Origin: Gordonia lacunae
Lineage (GTDB): Bacteria > Actinomycetota > Actinomycetes > Mycobacteriales > Mycobacteriaceae
Reading direction: 5' to 3'
Assembly: GCF_002149015.1 (NCBI RefSeq)
Contig: NZ_NGFO01000023.1
Span: forward strand, 1-64,000
Length of the DNA stretch: 64,000 nucleotides
Positions 16,622 through 25,449 of this stretch are shown one piece after another. The position numbers and the translations under genes were made by a program. The notes beneath the pieces were generated by a model, which saw only the letters and a list, made by a program, of their open reading frames with translations, did not search any database and had not been told where the DNA came from. Position 1 is the first letter of the stretch; every line of letters begins with the position of its first letter.

Positions 16622-18839
16622 AGTGGGACTCCTCGGTGCGATGTGAGGGTGAGTCGACCTGATAGCGGATGAGTCGAGAACTGTTGAGCACCACCGCTAC
16701 CGATGACGCATTGTGCAACACCGCGGCCAGCACCGGTGACAGGGCGCCGCCGGCGCCGATCAGCAGACCCAGCGCATTGACGGCGATCGACATGCCGTAG
16801 TTCTGCCGGATCACCTCAACCGTGTGCGAGCCCAGGTCCCGGATGTCGAGCAGCTTGCGCAGATCGTCTCCGGCCAATGCGACATCGGCGGTTTCGACCG
16901 CGACGTCGGTGCCTGCCAGACCCATGGCGATGCCGATGTCCGCGGCGGCCAGCGCGGGCGCGTCGTTGACGCCGTCACCCACCACGGCGACCACGTGACC
17001 GGCGGCCTGCAGTTCTCGCACCACGGCGAGCTTGTCGTCGGGCGTGACCTCGGCGGCCCATCGGTCGATGCCGAGTTCGGCGGCGATCGTCGCCGCGGTG
17101 ACCGGGTGGTCGCCGGTGAGCATGGCGATCTCGGTGACGCCGTCGGCGCGCAGCGCGTCGAGCACCTCCCGCGCCTCGGGACGCAGCTCGTCGGACAGAC
17201 TCACCAAGCCGACCAGTGCACCGTCGACGGCCAGCAGCAGCGGGGTCTCGCTAGCCGTCCGCAACCGGTCCACCCACTCGATGGCGTCCTCGGAGATCGC
17301 GACGCCGTGCCGGTCGAGGAGTGACGGGTTGCCGAGCAGGAGCACGCGGCCGTCATCGGCGCGGGTGCGCATACCGAGTCCGACGATGACCTCGCACTCG
17401 GCGTGCGTCGGGATCTCGATGCGGCGTTCCTCGGTGGAGCGGATGACCGCCTCGGCGAGCGGATGGCGCGAATGGATCTCGGAACTGGCGGCATACGCGA
17501 GGATCTGTTCGGGCTGCCAGGCGTCGGAGAAGGACACCACGTTCGTCACGACCGGGCGTCCGACGGTCAGCGTGCCCGTCTTGTCGAACACCACCGCCGA
17601 GATCCGCCCCGAGATCTCGAGATGCGACCCGCCCTTGATCAGGATGCCGCGTCGGGCGCCGTTGCCGATGGCCCCGCTGATCGCGGTCGGTGTGGACAGA
17701 CCCACCGCACACGGGCACGCGATGAGCAACATCGTCATCGCCCGACGCAGATCGCGCGTCGCCAGCAACGTCAGCGCCGACAACGCGAACGACGCGGGCA
17801 CGAACCGGCGCGAGAAGTTCTCCCCGACCGTCTGGATGGGTGCGCGGTCGCGCTGGGCCTCCTCGACGCGACCGATGATGCGACCGATGGACGTGTCGTC
17901 CCCGACGGCGTCGGCCTCGATCACGATCCGCCCGGTGAGCACCACCGACCCGGCCTGCACTCGATCACCGACGTGCTTGGTCACCGGCAGGTTCTCGCCG
18001 GTCAGCGCGGACTGGTCGACCACCGCCTCACCGCCGACGACGACTCCGTCGACCGCGACGGCGACCTGCTCGTGCACGATCACCGCGTCCCCGACATGCA
18101 GTGCGTCGATCGCCACCTGCACCTCGGTACCGTCGGCGAGCCTGACCCATGCGGTGTCCTGGGTGCCGCGCAAGAGGTCTGCGATGGCGCGGCGGGTGCG
18201 ACGCAGCGTGAGGTCTTGCAGGAACTCGCCGATGTTGAGCAGCCACAGCACGGTGAGCGCGACCACGTTCTCCCGCAGCAGCAGGCTGGCGATCGTGGCC
18301 GCCGAGACCAGCGCGTCGGTCCCGGCCCGTCCGCCGCGTAACGATCGCAGCGCACCCCGGAGGAACGGATAGCCGGAGAAGATGGTGACACCGGTGGCGA
18401 CGGTGCGCGATGCCGGCCCGAGCAGCGGCGGACGGCGGAAGCCGTACCGGCGGAAACCCAGCAGGACCAGCGCTCCGGCGCCGATGCCCATCCGCAGCAG
18501 GTCGGCATTGGTCACATCGGCCGAGTGCGGTGCCCGATCGGGGAGGTTGGTGGGGTCGGCCCGGGTGGCCGCGGCGATCGCGTGCTCGACGGCACCCCGG
18601 TCGGTGTCCGCGCGGAACCACACGACGACCGACGCCGTCCGCGGATAGGCGTGTACGGCGCGCACACCCGCCACCCGGGCGACGCTCTCCTCGATGGCTA
18701 CAGCACGCCGATCGGCAACAGCGCGGTTCGAAACCCGCAGCCACGGAACCGTCATGCGGACCCGGCCCGCCGCCGACGACCGGACCACGATGTCGGTCGG
18801 GGGCAGCTCCGGCGAGTACGCCGGCGCGGACGTGCTCAC
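16614..18839 (-). CDS. ctpC: Zinc-exporting P1B-type ATPase, CtpC-like
   Basis: 741-residue heavy-metal P-type ATPase. An N-terminal ferredoxin-like region lacks a CxxC metal site. Membrane helices follow, then the actuator loop with LTGENLPVTKH, the ion-selective CPC in LLIACPCAVGLSTPTA, the phosphorylation site DKTGTLT, the HP motif in SRHPLAEA and the hinge VVGDGVNDAPALAAADIG. The sequence and the small DUF1490 partner encoded immediately upstream match mycobacterial CtpC, which exports Zn (first described as Mn) and needs the chaperone PacL1. The gene starts 3 bp after pacL1 ends and runs 8 bp into the carboxylesterase gene. Confidence 0.9.
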   Translation of the reverse strand: MSTSAPAYSPELPPTDIVVRSSAAGRVRMTVPWLRVSNRAVADRRAVAIEESVARVAGVRAVHAYPRTASVVVWFRADTDRGAVEHAIAAATRADPTNLPDRAPHSADVTNADLLRMGIGAGALVLLGFRRYGFRRPPLLGPASRTVATGVTIFSGYPFLRGALRSLRGGRAGTDALVSAATIASLLLRENVVALTVLWLLNIGEFLQDLTLRRTRRAIADLLRGTQDTAWVRLADGTEVQVAIDALHVGDAVIVHEQVAVAVDGVVVGGEAVVDQSALTGENLPVTKHVGDRVQAGSVVLTGRIVIEADAVGDDTSIGRIIGRVEEAQRDRAPIQTVGENFSRRFVPASFALSALTLLATRDLRRAMTMLLIACPCAVGLSTPTAISGAIGNGARRGILIKGGSHLEISGRISAVVFDKTGTLTVGRPVVTNVVSFSDAWQPEQILAYAASSEIHSRHPLAEAVIRSTEERRIEIPTHAECEVIVGLGMRTRADDGRVLLLGNPSLLDRHGVAISEDAIEWVDRLRTASETPLLLAVDGALVGLVSLSDELRPEAREVLDALRADGVTEIAMLTGDHPVTAATIAAELGIDRWAAEVTPDDKLAVVRELQAAGHVVAVVGDGVNDAPALAAADIGIAMGLAGTDVAVETADVALAGDDLRKLLDIRDLGSHTVEVIRQNYGMSIAVNALGLLIGAGGALSPVLAAVLHNASSVAVVLNSSRLIRYQVDSPSHRTEESHCA

Positions 18840-18842
18840 GAC

Positions 18843-19130
18843 TCAGTGATCGTGGTCGTGATCGTGTGCGACGGCCGTTCCCGGCGGAGTGGACTCCTCG
18901 CCAAGCCGTTCCTTCGCCTCGGCGACGATGTCGGCGGTGTTGAGCCGCACCGACTCGGCGACCTCCTCGGCCTTGCGCGTTCCGCGGATACCCCAGGTGG
19001 TGGCGACGACTGCCCCTTCACGCAGCGGAGCGCTCCGGGCGACGGTGCGCACGGCGTCGTAGGCCACGGCGCCGACGAACCCGGTCGCGACCGTGGCGCC
19101 GGCTTTGGCGAGCAATGCGTGAAGTGCCAT
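18843..19130 (-). CDS. pacL1: PacL1-like DUF1490 metal-binding partner of CtpC
   Basis: 95-residue DUF1490 protein with an N-terminal hydrophobic segment (LLAKAGATVATGFVGAVAYD), a conserved basic/acidic helix (GIRGTRKAEEVAESVRLN) and a C-terminal histidine-aspartate tail, HDHDHDH. In mycobacterial PacL1 a similar tail binds zinc and the protein scaffolds CtpC in membrane clusters; the tail here argues for the same role. ctpC follows after 3 bp. A perfect 10-bp inverted repeat that includes the probable ribosome-binding site lies directly before the ATG, suggesting control of translation. Confidence 0.88.
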   Translation of the reverse strand: MALHALLAKAGATVATGFVGAVAYDAVRTVARSAPLREGAVVATTWGIRGTRKAEEVAESVRLNTADIVAEAKERLGEESTPPGTAVAHDHDHDH

Positions 19131-19180
19131 GTGGTGTCCTCGCTATCCGATGTGCTGCGCACGTGGTGACAGGACACCAC
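19131..19180 (-). promoter_or_regulatory. Hairpin leader sequestering the pacL1 ribosome-binding site
   Basis: In the mRNA sense, gtggtgtcct (19180-19171) pairs perfectly with aggacaccac (19140-19131), and the ATG follows at once. The second arm contains AGGA, the likely Shine-Dalgarno sequence. The 30-nt loop contains further complementarity (cacgtgcgcagcac). A stem that hides the start region is a plausible translational switch for a metal-responsive operon; it could equally be a DNA operator. Confidence 0.5.
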
Positions 19181-19257
19181 GCTACATGCGCTCACCGACT
19201 GACACCCCTCGGCGGCGGGTGCGGTTGTCGGACATGCGAACTCGCTTATGGAAGCGA

Positions 19258-19556
19258 GGGTCTCTCCGCTCCCTGAAATGCGAGCCTGCGAGCCACCTCC
19301 TGCCCCCTGAGGAGCGAGCCTGCGCGCCACCTCCTGCCCCCCGAGGAGCGAGCCTGCGCGCCACCTCCTGCCCCCTGAGGAGCGAGCCTGCGCGCCACCT
19401 CCTGCCCCCTGAGGAGCGAGCCTGCGCGCCACCTCCTGCCCCCTGAGGAGCGAGCCTGCGCGCCACCTCCTGCCCCCTGAGGAGCGAGCCTGCGAGCGTC
19501 ACGAAGGGTCCTGGCGAGAAGCGTGACAGACCCTTCGTGACGCAGGAAGTGGCTTC
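19258..19556. repeat. Palindromic repeat array C (34-bp tandem units plus terminal hairpin)
   Basis: Six to seven near-identical 34-bp units, with gaggagcgag at 19309, 19343, 19377, 19411, 19445 and 19479, each of the form gaggagcgagcctgcgcgcc then acctcctgcccc. The array ends in the cacgaagggtc ... gacccttcgtg hairpin at about 19500-19544. There are no unique spacers, so it is not a CRISPR. It fills most of the 429-bp gap between pacL1 and the flavoprotein gene, whose stop codon lies only a few bases beyond it. Confidence 0.92.
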
Positions 19557-19559
19557 GGC

Positions 19560-22295
19560 TCAACCAGCAGACGGTTGGTAGGAAGCGGCCGGAGAGCTCG
19601 CGAGACTTCGCCGTACCGCGGCGCGTACGTCGGCGTCGGGGTCGCCCGCGGCGCCCTCGAGGACTCGCCGGACGTCCGGATCGTCGCCCCAGTCCGCGAG
19701 CGTGAGGGCCGCGGCGCGTCGAACGTCGTTGTGAACGTCCGCGAGGGCCTTCTCGAGGGCCCGGATCGTCGCCTCGTGTCGCGCGATCGACAAGCCGCGC
19801 GCCGCACCGACGCGTACCTGCCACGCGGTCTCCCGCAACGCCCGGACGAGGGCCGGGCCGTCGACATCGCCGTCACCGACGATCGCCATCGCCGAGAAGG
19901 CCGCGGCCCGGACCAGGGGATCGCGGTCGGTGCCGAGCGCCCGCACGGCCTCCGCGCCACCCGCGCCGACCGTCGCCAACCCCTCGGCCACCGCGACGCG
20001 CACCTCGCGGTCGGGATCCGATGCCAGACCGGCGATCAGACCGGACTCGTCTCGAGACACCAGCGCGCGGATGGCCTCGATGCGCACTCGGTGGTCGGGA
20101 TCGCCTGCCGCGGCGACGAACAGGTCGCCGCGGTCGGCGCGCACGGCGCGGAGCAGGTCGACGACGGTCGCACGCACGGCGGGGTCGGTCGACTCGACGT
20201 GACCCGCAAGAGCTGACACGAACTCCGCTGTGGGGTCGATGATCTCCACCAGTTCCCGCAGTCCCAGCGTCGCCGCCCCGCGGACCGGAGCCGCCGAATC
20301 CGACAGCGCCCCGACCACGGCCATCTCGAAACCGTCCGGGGTGTTCTCGGTCAGCACCGCTATCGCGGTCCGGCGGACGGTCGGGTCCGGATCGTCAAGG
20401 TAGTCCGCGAGATCCGACGCGTGTGCCACCGACGTACCGAGCAGTTCGACGATCCGCGGCGAACCCGGTGCGGCGGGCTCCGTGTCGCGCGGCGTCTCGC
20501 GAACGGGACTCTCGACGCCGCGGTAACCCGGGCCCGTCGTGACGACCGGTTGTTCGATGGCGATCACCGAACGGTCGGCGGGCGGGATGTGGTCCAGTCC
20601 CTCGACGCCGACCAGGAACGGTTCCACCGGCCGCCCGAGGAACTCCATCGTGCCGTCGGCGGCCTTGCGGACATTCAGGTGGTAGCCCCACTCGTCGTCC
20701 CGGCGCTCGGGCAGATCGGCGCGTTCGTGGTAGAGGCCCCACCGACTCTCGGTGCGCGTCAACGAACTCCGCGCGGCCAGCTCCGCGCAGTCGCGGATGA
20801 ACGACACCTCCGCGCACCGCATGAGTTCGTGCGGGGTCCGGCCGCCCATCTGCTCGATCTCCGAGCGCATGCGCTCGAACGTCTCGATGGCGATGGCGAG
20901 CTTGTTCGACGTCTTCGGCGGCGCCACGTAGTCGTTGACGAAACGGCGCAGTTTGTACTCGACCTGTGGCTGGGGCGGGCCGTCGGGATGGGTCAGCGGT
21001 CGGTAGATCAGCTCATGGGCCGCGCGCAGCTGGTCCATCGGCAGGTCGGTGGGCGCCGTCAGGTCGCGGGCGGTGTCGCTGGCGTGCTGGCCGGTGAGTT
21101 CGCCGTAGACGAACGCGCCGATCATGTAGTTGTGCGGCACGCAGGCGAGGTCGCCGGCTGCGTACAGGCCGTCGACGGTGGTGCGCCCGTGCTCGTCGAC
21201 CCAGACGCCCGATGCGGAGTGTCCACTGCACAAGCCGATCTCGGAGATGTGCATCTCGATGTCGTGGGTTCGGTAGTCGTGTCCGCGGTTGCTGTGGAAT
21301 GTTTCCCGCGTCGGCCGCTCGGTGGTGTGCAGGATCGACTCCAGGGAGTCGAGCGTCTCGTCGGGAAGGTGACTGACCTTGAGGTAGATCGGGCCGCGCG
21401 CCGACTCGATCTCGGACTTCACCTCCGCCATCATGTCGCCGGACCAGTAGTCGGAGTCGACGAACCGCTCACCGTCAGCGTTGACCTGGTATCCCCCGAA
21501 CGGGTTCGCCACATAGGCGCACGCCGGACCGTTGTAATCCTTGATCAGGGGGTTGATCTGGAAGCACTCGATGCCGCTGAGCTCCGCGCCCGCGTGGTAG
21601 GCCATCGAGTACCCGTCCCCGGCGTTCGTCGGGTTCTCGTAGGTGCCGTACAGGTAACCCGATGCGGGCAGGCCCAGGCGCCCGCAGGGCCCGGTGGCGA
21701 GGATCACGGTCTTCGCGCCGATCTCCACGAACTCGCCTCTGCGCGTGTGCAATGCGGCCGCACCGACAGCGCGGCCGTTCGCGGTCAGGACCCGCACGGG
21801 CATCAGGCGGTTCTCGATCGTGATCTTCTCGCGCATGTCCCGCTTGCGCAGAACGCGATACAGAGCCTTCTTCACGTCCTTGCCCTCGGGCATCGGCAAC
21901 ACGTACGACCCTGACCGGTGGACCCGGCGGACCGCATACTCTCCGTACTCGTCCTTCTCGAACTTCACGCCATAGCGCTCCAGGCGTCCGATCATCGCGA
22001 ACCCACGAGTCGCCGTCTGGAACACCGTCTTCTGGTTCACGATGCCGTCGTTCGCGCGGGTGATCTCGGCGACGTAGTCCTCCGGCGTGGCCTTGCCCGG
22101 GATGACGGCGTTGTTCACACCATCCATTCCCATGGCCAGGGCCCCAGAGTGCCGGACATGCGCCTTGTCCAGCAGCAGAACCGATGCGCCGTTCTCGGCG
22201 GCGGTGAGAGCCGCCATCGTCCCGGCGGTCCCGCCGCCGATGACCAACACGTCGCAGTCGAGTCGGCTGCGGTCGGCGATGTCTGGGATGTCCAC
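19560..22295 (-). CDS. AprA/FrdA-like flavoprotein fused to a C-terminal HEAT-repeat domain
   Basis: 911-residue FAD flavoprotein of the fumarate reductase / succinate dehydrogenase / adenylylsulfate reductase alpha superfamily. The FAD-binding motif VLVIGGGTAGTMAALTAAEN opens the protein. HSGALAMGMDGVNN resembles AprA more than FrdA. GLYAAGDLACVPH is the second FAD contact, and the helical domain runs to about residue 560. Residues 613-911 are about ten HEAT or PBS-lyase-like repeats with pattern DPDPTVRRTAIAVL, DPDHRVRIEAIRAL and so on. The GTG at 22295 is used; it follows the ABC ATPase gene by 7 bp. It is the last gene of an operon with a two-cluster ferredoxin, its probable electron partner. 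Substrate unknown; a sulfur compound is a guess. Confidence 0.85.
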   Translation of the reverse strand: MDIPDIADRSRLDCDVLVIGGGTAGTMAALTAAENGASVLLLDKAHVRHSGALAMGMDGVNNAVIPGKATPEDYVAEITRANDGIVNQKTVFQTATRGFAMIGRLERYGVKFEKDEYGEYAVRRVHRSGSYVLPMPEGKDVKKALYRVLRKRDMREKITIENRLMPVRVLTANGRAVGAAALHTRRGEFVEIGAKTVILATGPCGRLGLPASGYLYGTYENPTNAGDGYSMAYHAGAELSGIECFQINPLIKDYNGPACAYVANPFGGYQVNADGERFVDSDYWSGDMMAEVKSEIESARGPIYLKVSHLPDETLDSLESILHTTERPTRETFHSNRGHDYRTHDIEMHISEIGLCSGHSASGVWVDEHGRTTVDGLYAAGDLACVPHNYMIGAFVYGELTGQHASDTARDLTAPTDLPMDQLRAAHELIYRPLTHPDGPPQPQVEYKLRRFVNDYVAPPKTSNKLAIAIETFERMRSEIEQMGGRTPHELMRCAEVSFIRDCAELAARSSLTRTESRWGLYHERADLPERRDDEWGYHLNVRKAADGTMEFLGRPVEPFLVGVEGLDHIPPADRSVIAIEQPVVTTGPGYRGVESPVRETPRDTEPAAPGSPRIVELLGTSVAHASDLADYLDDPDPTVRRTAIAVLTENTPDGFEMAVVGALSDSAAPVRGAATLGLRELVEIIDPTAEFVSALAGHVESTDPAVRATVVDLLRAVRADRGDLFVAAAGDPDHRVRIEAIRALVSRDESGLIAGLASDPDREVRVAVAEGLATVGAGGAEAVRALGTDRDPLVRAAAFSAMAIVGDGDVDGPALVRALRETAWQVRVGAARGLSIARHEATIRALEKALADVHNDVRRAAALTLADWGDDPDVRRVLEGAAGDPDADVRAAVRRSLASSPAASYQPSAG

Positions 22296-22302
22296 GGCTG
22301 GC

Positions 22303-23076
22303 TCACTTCTCCAATGCGTCGAGGATGGTACGGCGTAACCGCAGGGTGGCGTCGTCCCCGCGTCGTCGCGGGTCGCGCGGGTGCGGGATGTCGACGACCG
22401 CGCGGACGGGTTCACCCGCGCGGCCGAGGACGACGACCCGATCACCCAGCAGCAGCGCCTCGTCGACGTCGTGCGTCACGAACACCACGGTCGAGGGATG
22501 ACCTGCCAAGGTGTGCAGCAGAAGCTCCTGCATGGAGGTCCGTGTCTGGGCATCGAGTGCACCGAAGGGTTCGTCCATCAGAACGGCTCTCGGCGAGCCC
22601 GCGAGTCCGCGGGCCAGCTGCACCCGCTGACGCATACCGCCGGACAACGACTTCGGCAGGTAGTCGCCGAAGCCGTCGAGGCCGATCTCGGCGATCCACT
22701 GCTCGGCGTGCTCGCGACGCTGTTGCCGCGGAACTCCGCGTAATGCCAACGCCAGCAGGATGTTCTTCCGAACGGTTCGCCAGGGGTGCAGTGCATCCTC
22801 CTGGAACACCATGGCCCGATCCCGAGAGGTGGTGACGACCGGGTCGCCGTCGGCCAGGACTCGTCCCCCGCGGACCGGCAGCAATCCCGCGATCGCGCGT
22901 AGGACGGTGGACTTCCCACACCCGGACGGTCCGGTCAGCACCACGATCTCGCCGGCACCGACGACGAGGTCGAGTCCGTCGATGACCGTCGAATCCCCGT
23001 ATCCGATCCGGATGTCCTCCAGGTCGAGCCGCATCGCGGTCGCCGGGTCCAACGGCACTGTTCTCGCGGTGCTCAT
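22303..23076 (-). CDS. ABC transporter ATP-binding protein (nitrate/sulfonate/taurine type)
   Basis: 257-residue ABC ATPase with Walker A GPSGCGKST, Q-loop MVFQEDALHPWR, signature SLSGGMRQRVQLARG, Walker B VLMDEPFGALDAQ and switch histidine VTHDVDEALLLGD. These features, the size and the partners place it with SsuB/TauB-type importers. The ATG at 23076 overlaps the permease stop by 4 bp. It ends 7 bp before the flavoprotein start. It would energise uptake of the compound bound by the NosL-tailed lipoprotein. Confidence 0.92.
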   Translation of the reverse strand: MSTARTVPLDPATAMRLDLEDIRIGYGDSTVIDGLDLVVGAGEIVVLTGPSGCGKSTVLRAIAGLLPVRGGRVLADGDPVVTTSRDRAMVFQEDALHPWRTVRKNILLALALRGVPRQQRREHAEQWIAEIGLDGFGDYLPKSLSGGMRQRVQLARGLAGSPRAVLMDEPFGALDAQTRTSMQELLLHTLAGHPSTVVFVTHDVDEALLLGDRVVVLGRAGEPVRAVVDIPHPRDPRRRGDDATLRLRRTILDALEK

Positions 23077-23930
23077 CGTTGCTCCTGCCCCCGCGGCAGC
23101 CACCGGGTGACCCGCCGACCGATCAGCTCGATCAGCCCGGACGTCACCGCGCCGAGCACGCCGATGGTCAGCATCCCGACGAACACCTGCGGGTAATCGA
23201 CCACCGTGTACGCCTGCCATGTCCGGTACCCGACCCCCAGGCGGCCGGAGATCATCTCGGCGGAGATGAGGCAGATCCACGCGACGCCGACACCCACCGA
23301 CAGACCGCTGAACACCCCCGGTGCGATACCGGGCAGGATCACCCGCACGACGACGTCACGGCGAGTGCCTCCCATCGTCCGCACCGAGTCCTCCCAGATC
23401 GTGGGCAGCGCCCGGACGGCATGCCGGGTCGCGACGAGGATGGGGAAGAACGCTGCCGCGAAGGTGATGAAAACCATGCCGGCCTCATCGGTCGGCAACA
23501 CCAGGATCGCGACCGGAACCAGCGCTATCGCCGGGATCGGGCGGAGAACCTCGGTGAGCGTGCCTGCGGTGAGTCGCGCTGCCCGGGAGCGTCCCAGAGC
23601 GATACCCACCGGGATGCCGACGAGGACCGCCACCGTGAACCCCGAGCCGATCCTGATCAAGGACTGCCCGAGGTCCAGGTAGTACTGCTCGGTGCCCAGC
23701 GCGCTCCAGAACGCCTGGGCCACATCGGTGAGTGAGGGTATGGTGTCGAACCTGGCCCACAGAACCACATCGTGCGTCGTCAGAAGTTGCCAGACGACTC
23801 CGGTCGCGACGAGGACAAGTAGTCGGATTCCCCACTGCCAGAGCCGGTTCGGTCCGTCTGGGGCACGCATCGGGGGCTCGTCGGGGACCACGTCGTCGAC
23901 GACGACGGAGGTGATCGTCGCGGCGGTCAT
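23073..23930 (-). CDS. ABC transporter permease (SsuC/TauC type)
   Basis: 285-residue inner-membrane permease with about six helices, starting near residue 28 (LLVLVATGVVWQLL), and the BPD_transp_1 EAA-like loop around DSVRTMGGTRRDVVVRVILP. The N-terminal 25 residues are acidic and cytoplasmic. Its ATG at 23930 overlaps the stop of the binding-protein gene by 4 bp, and it in turn overlaps the ATPase gene by 4 bp. It works as a homodimer in this importer class. Confidence 0.9.
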   Translation of the reverse strand: MTAATITSVVVDDVVPDEPPMRAPDGPNRLWQWGIRLLVLVATGVVWQLLTTHDVVLWARFDTIPSLTDVAQAFWSALGTEQYYLDLGQSLIRIGSGFTVAVLVGIPVGIALGRSRAARLTAGTLTEVLRPIPAIALVPVAILVLPTDEAGMVFITFAAAFFPILVATRHAVRALPTIWEDSVRTMGGTRRDVVVRVILPGIAPGVFSGLSVGVGVAWICLISAEMISGRLGVGYRTWQAYTVVDYPQVFVGMLTIGVLGAVTSGLIELIGRRVTRWLPRGQEQR

Positions 23931-25366
23931 GACGCGACCTCGGTCAGTGCCTGCTCGTAGGTCACGTCGGCGGCGCCGGGATGCGTCGCCCGGTACTGTT
24001 GCGCGCTGTCCGAGGTGGTGAACGCCACGTACCGGTTGCCCTCCCGCAGCCACACCGCCTTGTCGGCGAACCAGCGGGTCCCCAGCTGCGGGTCCGAGAT
24101 GTACGCGGCCCGGACTTCCTTCCCCTGGCGCCGAGCCTGTTCGATCGCACGCAGCAGGCAGGTCGGGTCCGCGGCAGGTTGGGTCCGTTCTCGTCCGCGT
24201 AGCCAGATCTCACCGGCGGTCGCCGGGTCGACCTCCACCCCACAAACCGGGTCGGTGCCACGGATGACCGAAGCGTTGCTGTTGCGGCTCACCGCTTCCG
24301 AGTAGTCGACGCCGGCCGAGGCGAAGGTCTCCTGCAGCGGCCCCGGATCGACGAAGGTGTCCAGGTCGATCTCGTGGGGGAAACTGCCGATGGACTTCAG
24401 GTAGGGGACGTCGTTGTGCAGCGCCTCGACGAGGTTCGACTTGATGGCCGGATTGAAGTCCGTTCCACCCGGTCCGTTGTACAGATAGACGACCTCGGCC
24501 GGGAGACCACTGTTCTTCGCGACGCGCTCGGCGGCCGCGAGCGGGTCGCGGGTCAGGGACGCAGCCGAATCGAGCTGCGCTCGCAGGAATGCCGCGACGA
24601 CGTCCGGGTTCTCCTGCGCATAAGCCGATCTCGCGACGACCCCGTGCAGGGTCGGGACCCCGAGCTGCGCCCCGTCGTAGAGCAACCGGGCCTTGTCCTG
24701 GAAGACCAGGAGCCCCGGCCAGGCCACGAACTGGGCCAGGGCATCCACTTTGCCCGACTCCAGCGCCGACGCACCGACCTGCGGCTGCTGGTTCTGCATC
24801 TGTACGCCGGTCGTCGGGTCGATACCCGCCCGGTCGAGGGCCTGGACAAGCGTCCCGTGACCCGCCGATCCGACACTGGCCGAGATCGACTTGCCGCGCA
24901 GATCGGCAATCGTCGCGGCCGGTGAATCCGGCGGAACCACAACCATGTTCAGCGAACCCCGAGGGCTGGACCCCGCGACCGACAGCATCTCGGTGCGGGT
25001 CTTCTCCTCGGCGCCGGCGCGAGATCCGTTGATCAGCAACGGATAGTCGCCCATCGACCCGATGTCGATCTTGCCCGCGACCATCCCTGTCGTGATCGGC
25101 GCGCCGGTGTCGTAGTCCTGCCACTCGACCGCGTACTTCTGGCCGGTCCGTTCGGTGACCTCGGCGAGCCGCTTCTCGAACTGGCCCTCCGCGCGAAGCA
25201 GCGTACCCGCCGTCACCGTGTTGATGGTCTTCGACTGGTAGCCGACGACGACCCGCACCGCGTCGGAGTCACCGGAGTCCTCCAGCGAGCAGGCGGCACT
25301 GCCGAGAGCAACGGCGAGGGTGGCGGTGAGCGCCGCCAGTTGTCGGTGTCGGAGACGTGTTCTCAT
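23927..25366 (-). CDS. ABC substrate-binding lipoprotein with a C-terminal NosL-like domain
   Basis: 479-residue lipoprotein. The signal peptide ends in a lipobox, LGSAAC (cleavage before Cys of CSLEDS). Residues about 35-365 are an SsuA/NMT1-like periplasmic-binding fold (VVVGYQSKTINTVTAG, GMVAGKIDIGSMGDYPLL). Residues about 372-479 form an extra domain resembling NosL: DPVCGVEVDP, a second Cys in ADPTCLLRA, AYISDPQLGTRWFADKAV and YVAFTTSDSAQQY. NosL proteins bind copper(I); here the usual Met after CG is Val, so metal binding is uncertain. It starts at ATG 25366 and is followed by the permease with a 4-bp overlap. Confidence 0.82.
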   Translation of the reverse strand: MRTRLRHRQLAALTATLAVALGSAACSLEDSGDSDAVRVVVGYQSKTINTVTAGTLLRAEGQFEKRLAEVTERTGQKYAVEWQDYDTGAPITTGMVAGKIDIGSMGDYPLLINGSRAGAEEKTRTEMLSVAGSSPRGSLNMVVVPPDSPAATIADLRGKSISASVGSAGHGTLVQALDRAGIDPTTGVQMQNQQPQVGASALESGKVDALAQFVAWPGLLVFQDKARLLYDGAQLGVPTLHGVVARSAYAQENPDVVAAFLRAQLDSAASLTRDPLAAAERVAKNSGLPAEVVYLYNGPGGTDFNPAIKSNLVEALHNDVPYLKSIGSFPHEIDLDTFVDPGPLQETFASAGVDYSEAVSRNSNASVIRGTDPVCGVEVDPATAGEIWLRGRERTQPAADPTCLLRAIEQARRQGKEVRAAYISDPQLGTRWFADKAVWLREGNRYVAFTTSDSAQQYRATHPGAADVTYEQALTEVAS

Positions 25367-25449
25367 CGGGGTGTCCTTCGGGCTGGGACTGTGGGCATGG
25401 GTCATGGCCGCCGGTTGCGGTGCACACCGGCGTCGTGGGTCGGAGGAAG

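Noticed and set aside
19258-19500. Regular short repeats that could suggest a CRISPR array
   Set aside because: The 34-bp units follow each other directly with no unique spacers, and no cas genes are near; the unit belongs to the dispersed palindromic repeat.
20421-21914. Plus-strand frame of about 497 residues opposite the AprA-like flavoprotein
   Set aside because: Antisense shadow with biased composition (Arg/Val/Asp) and no motifs.
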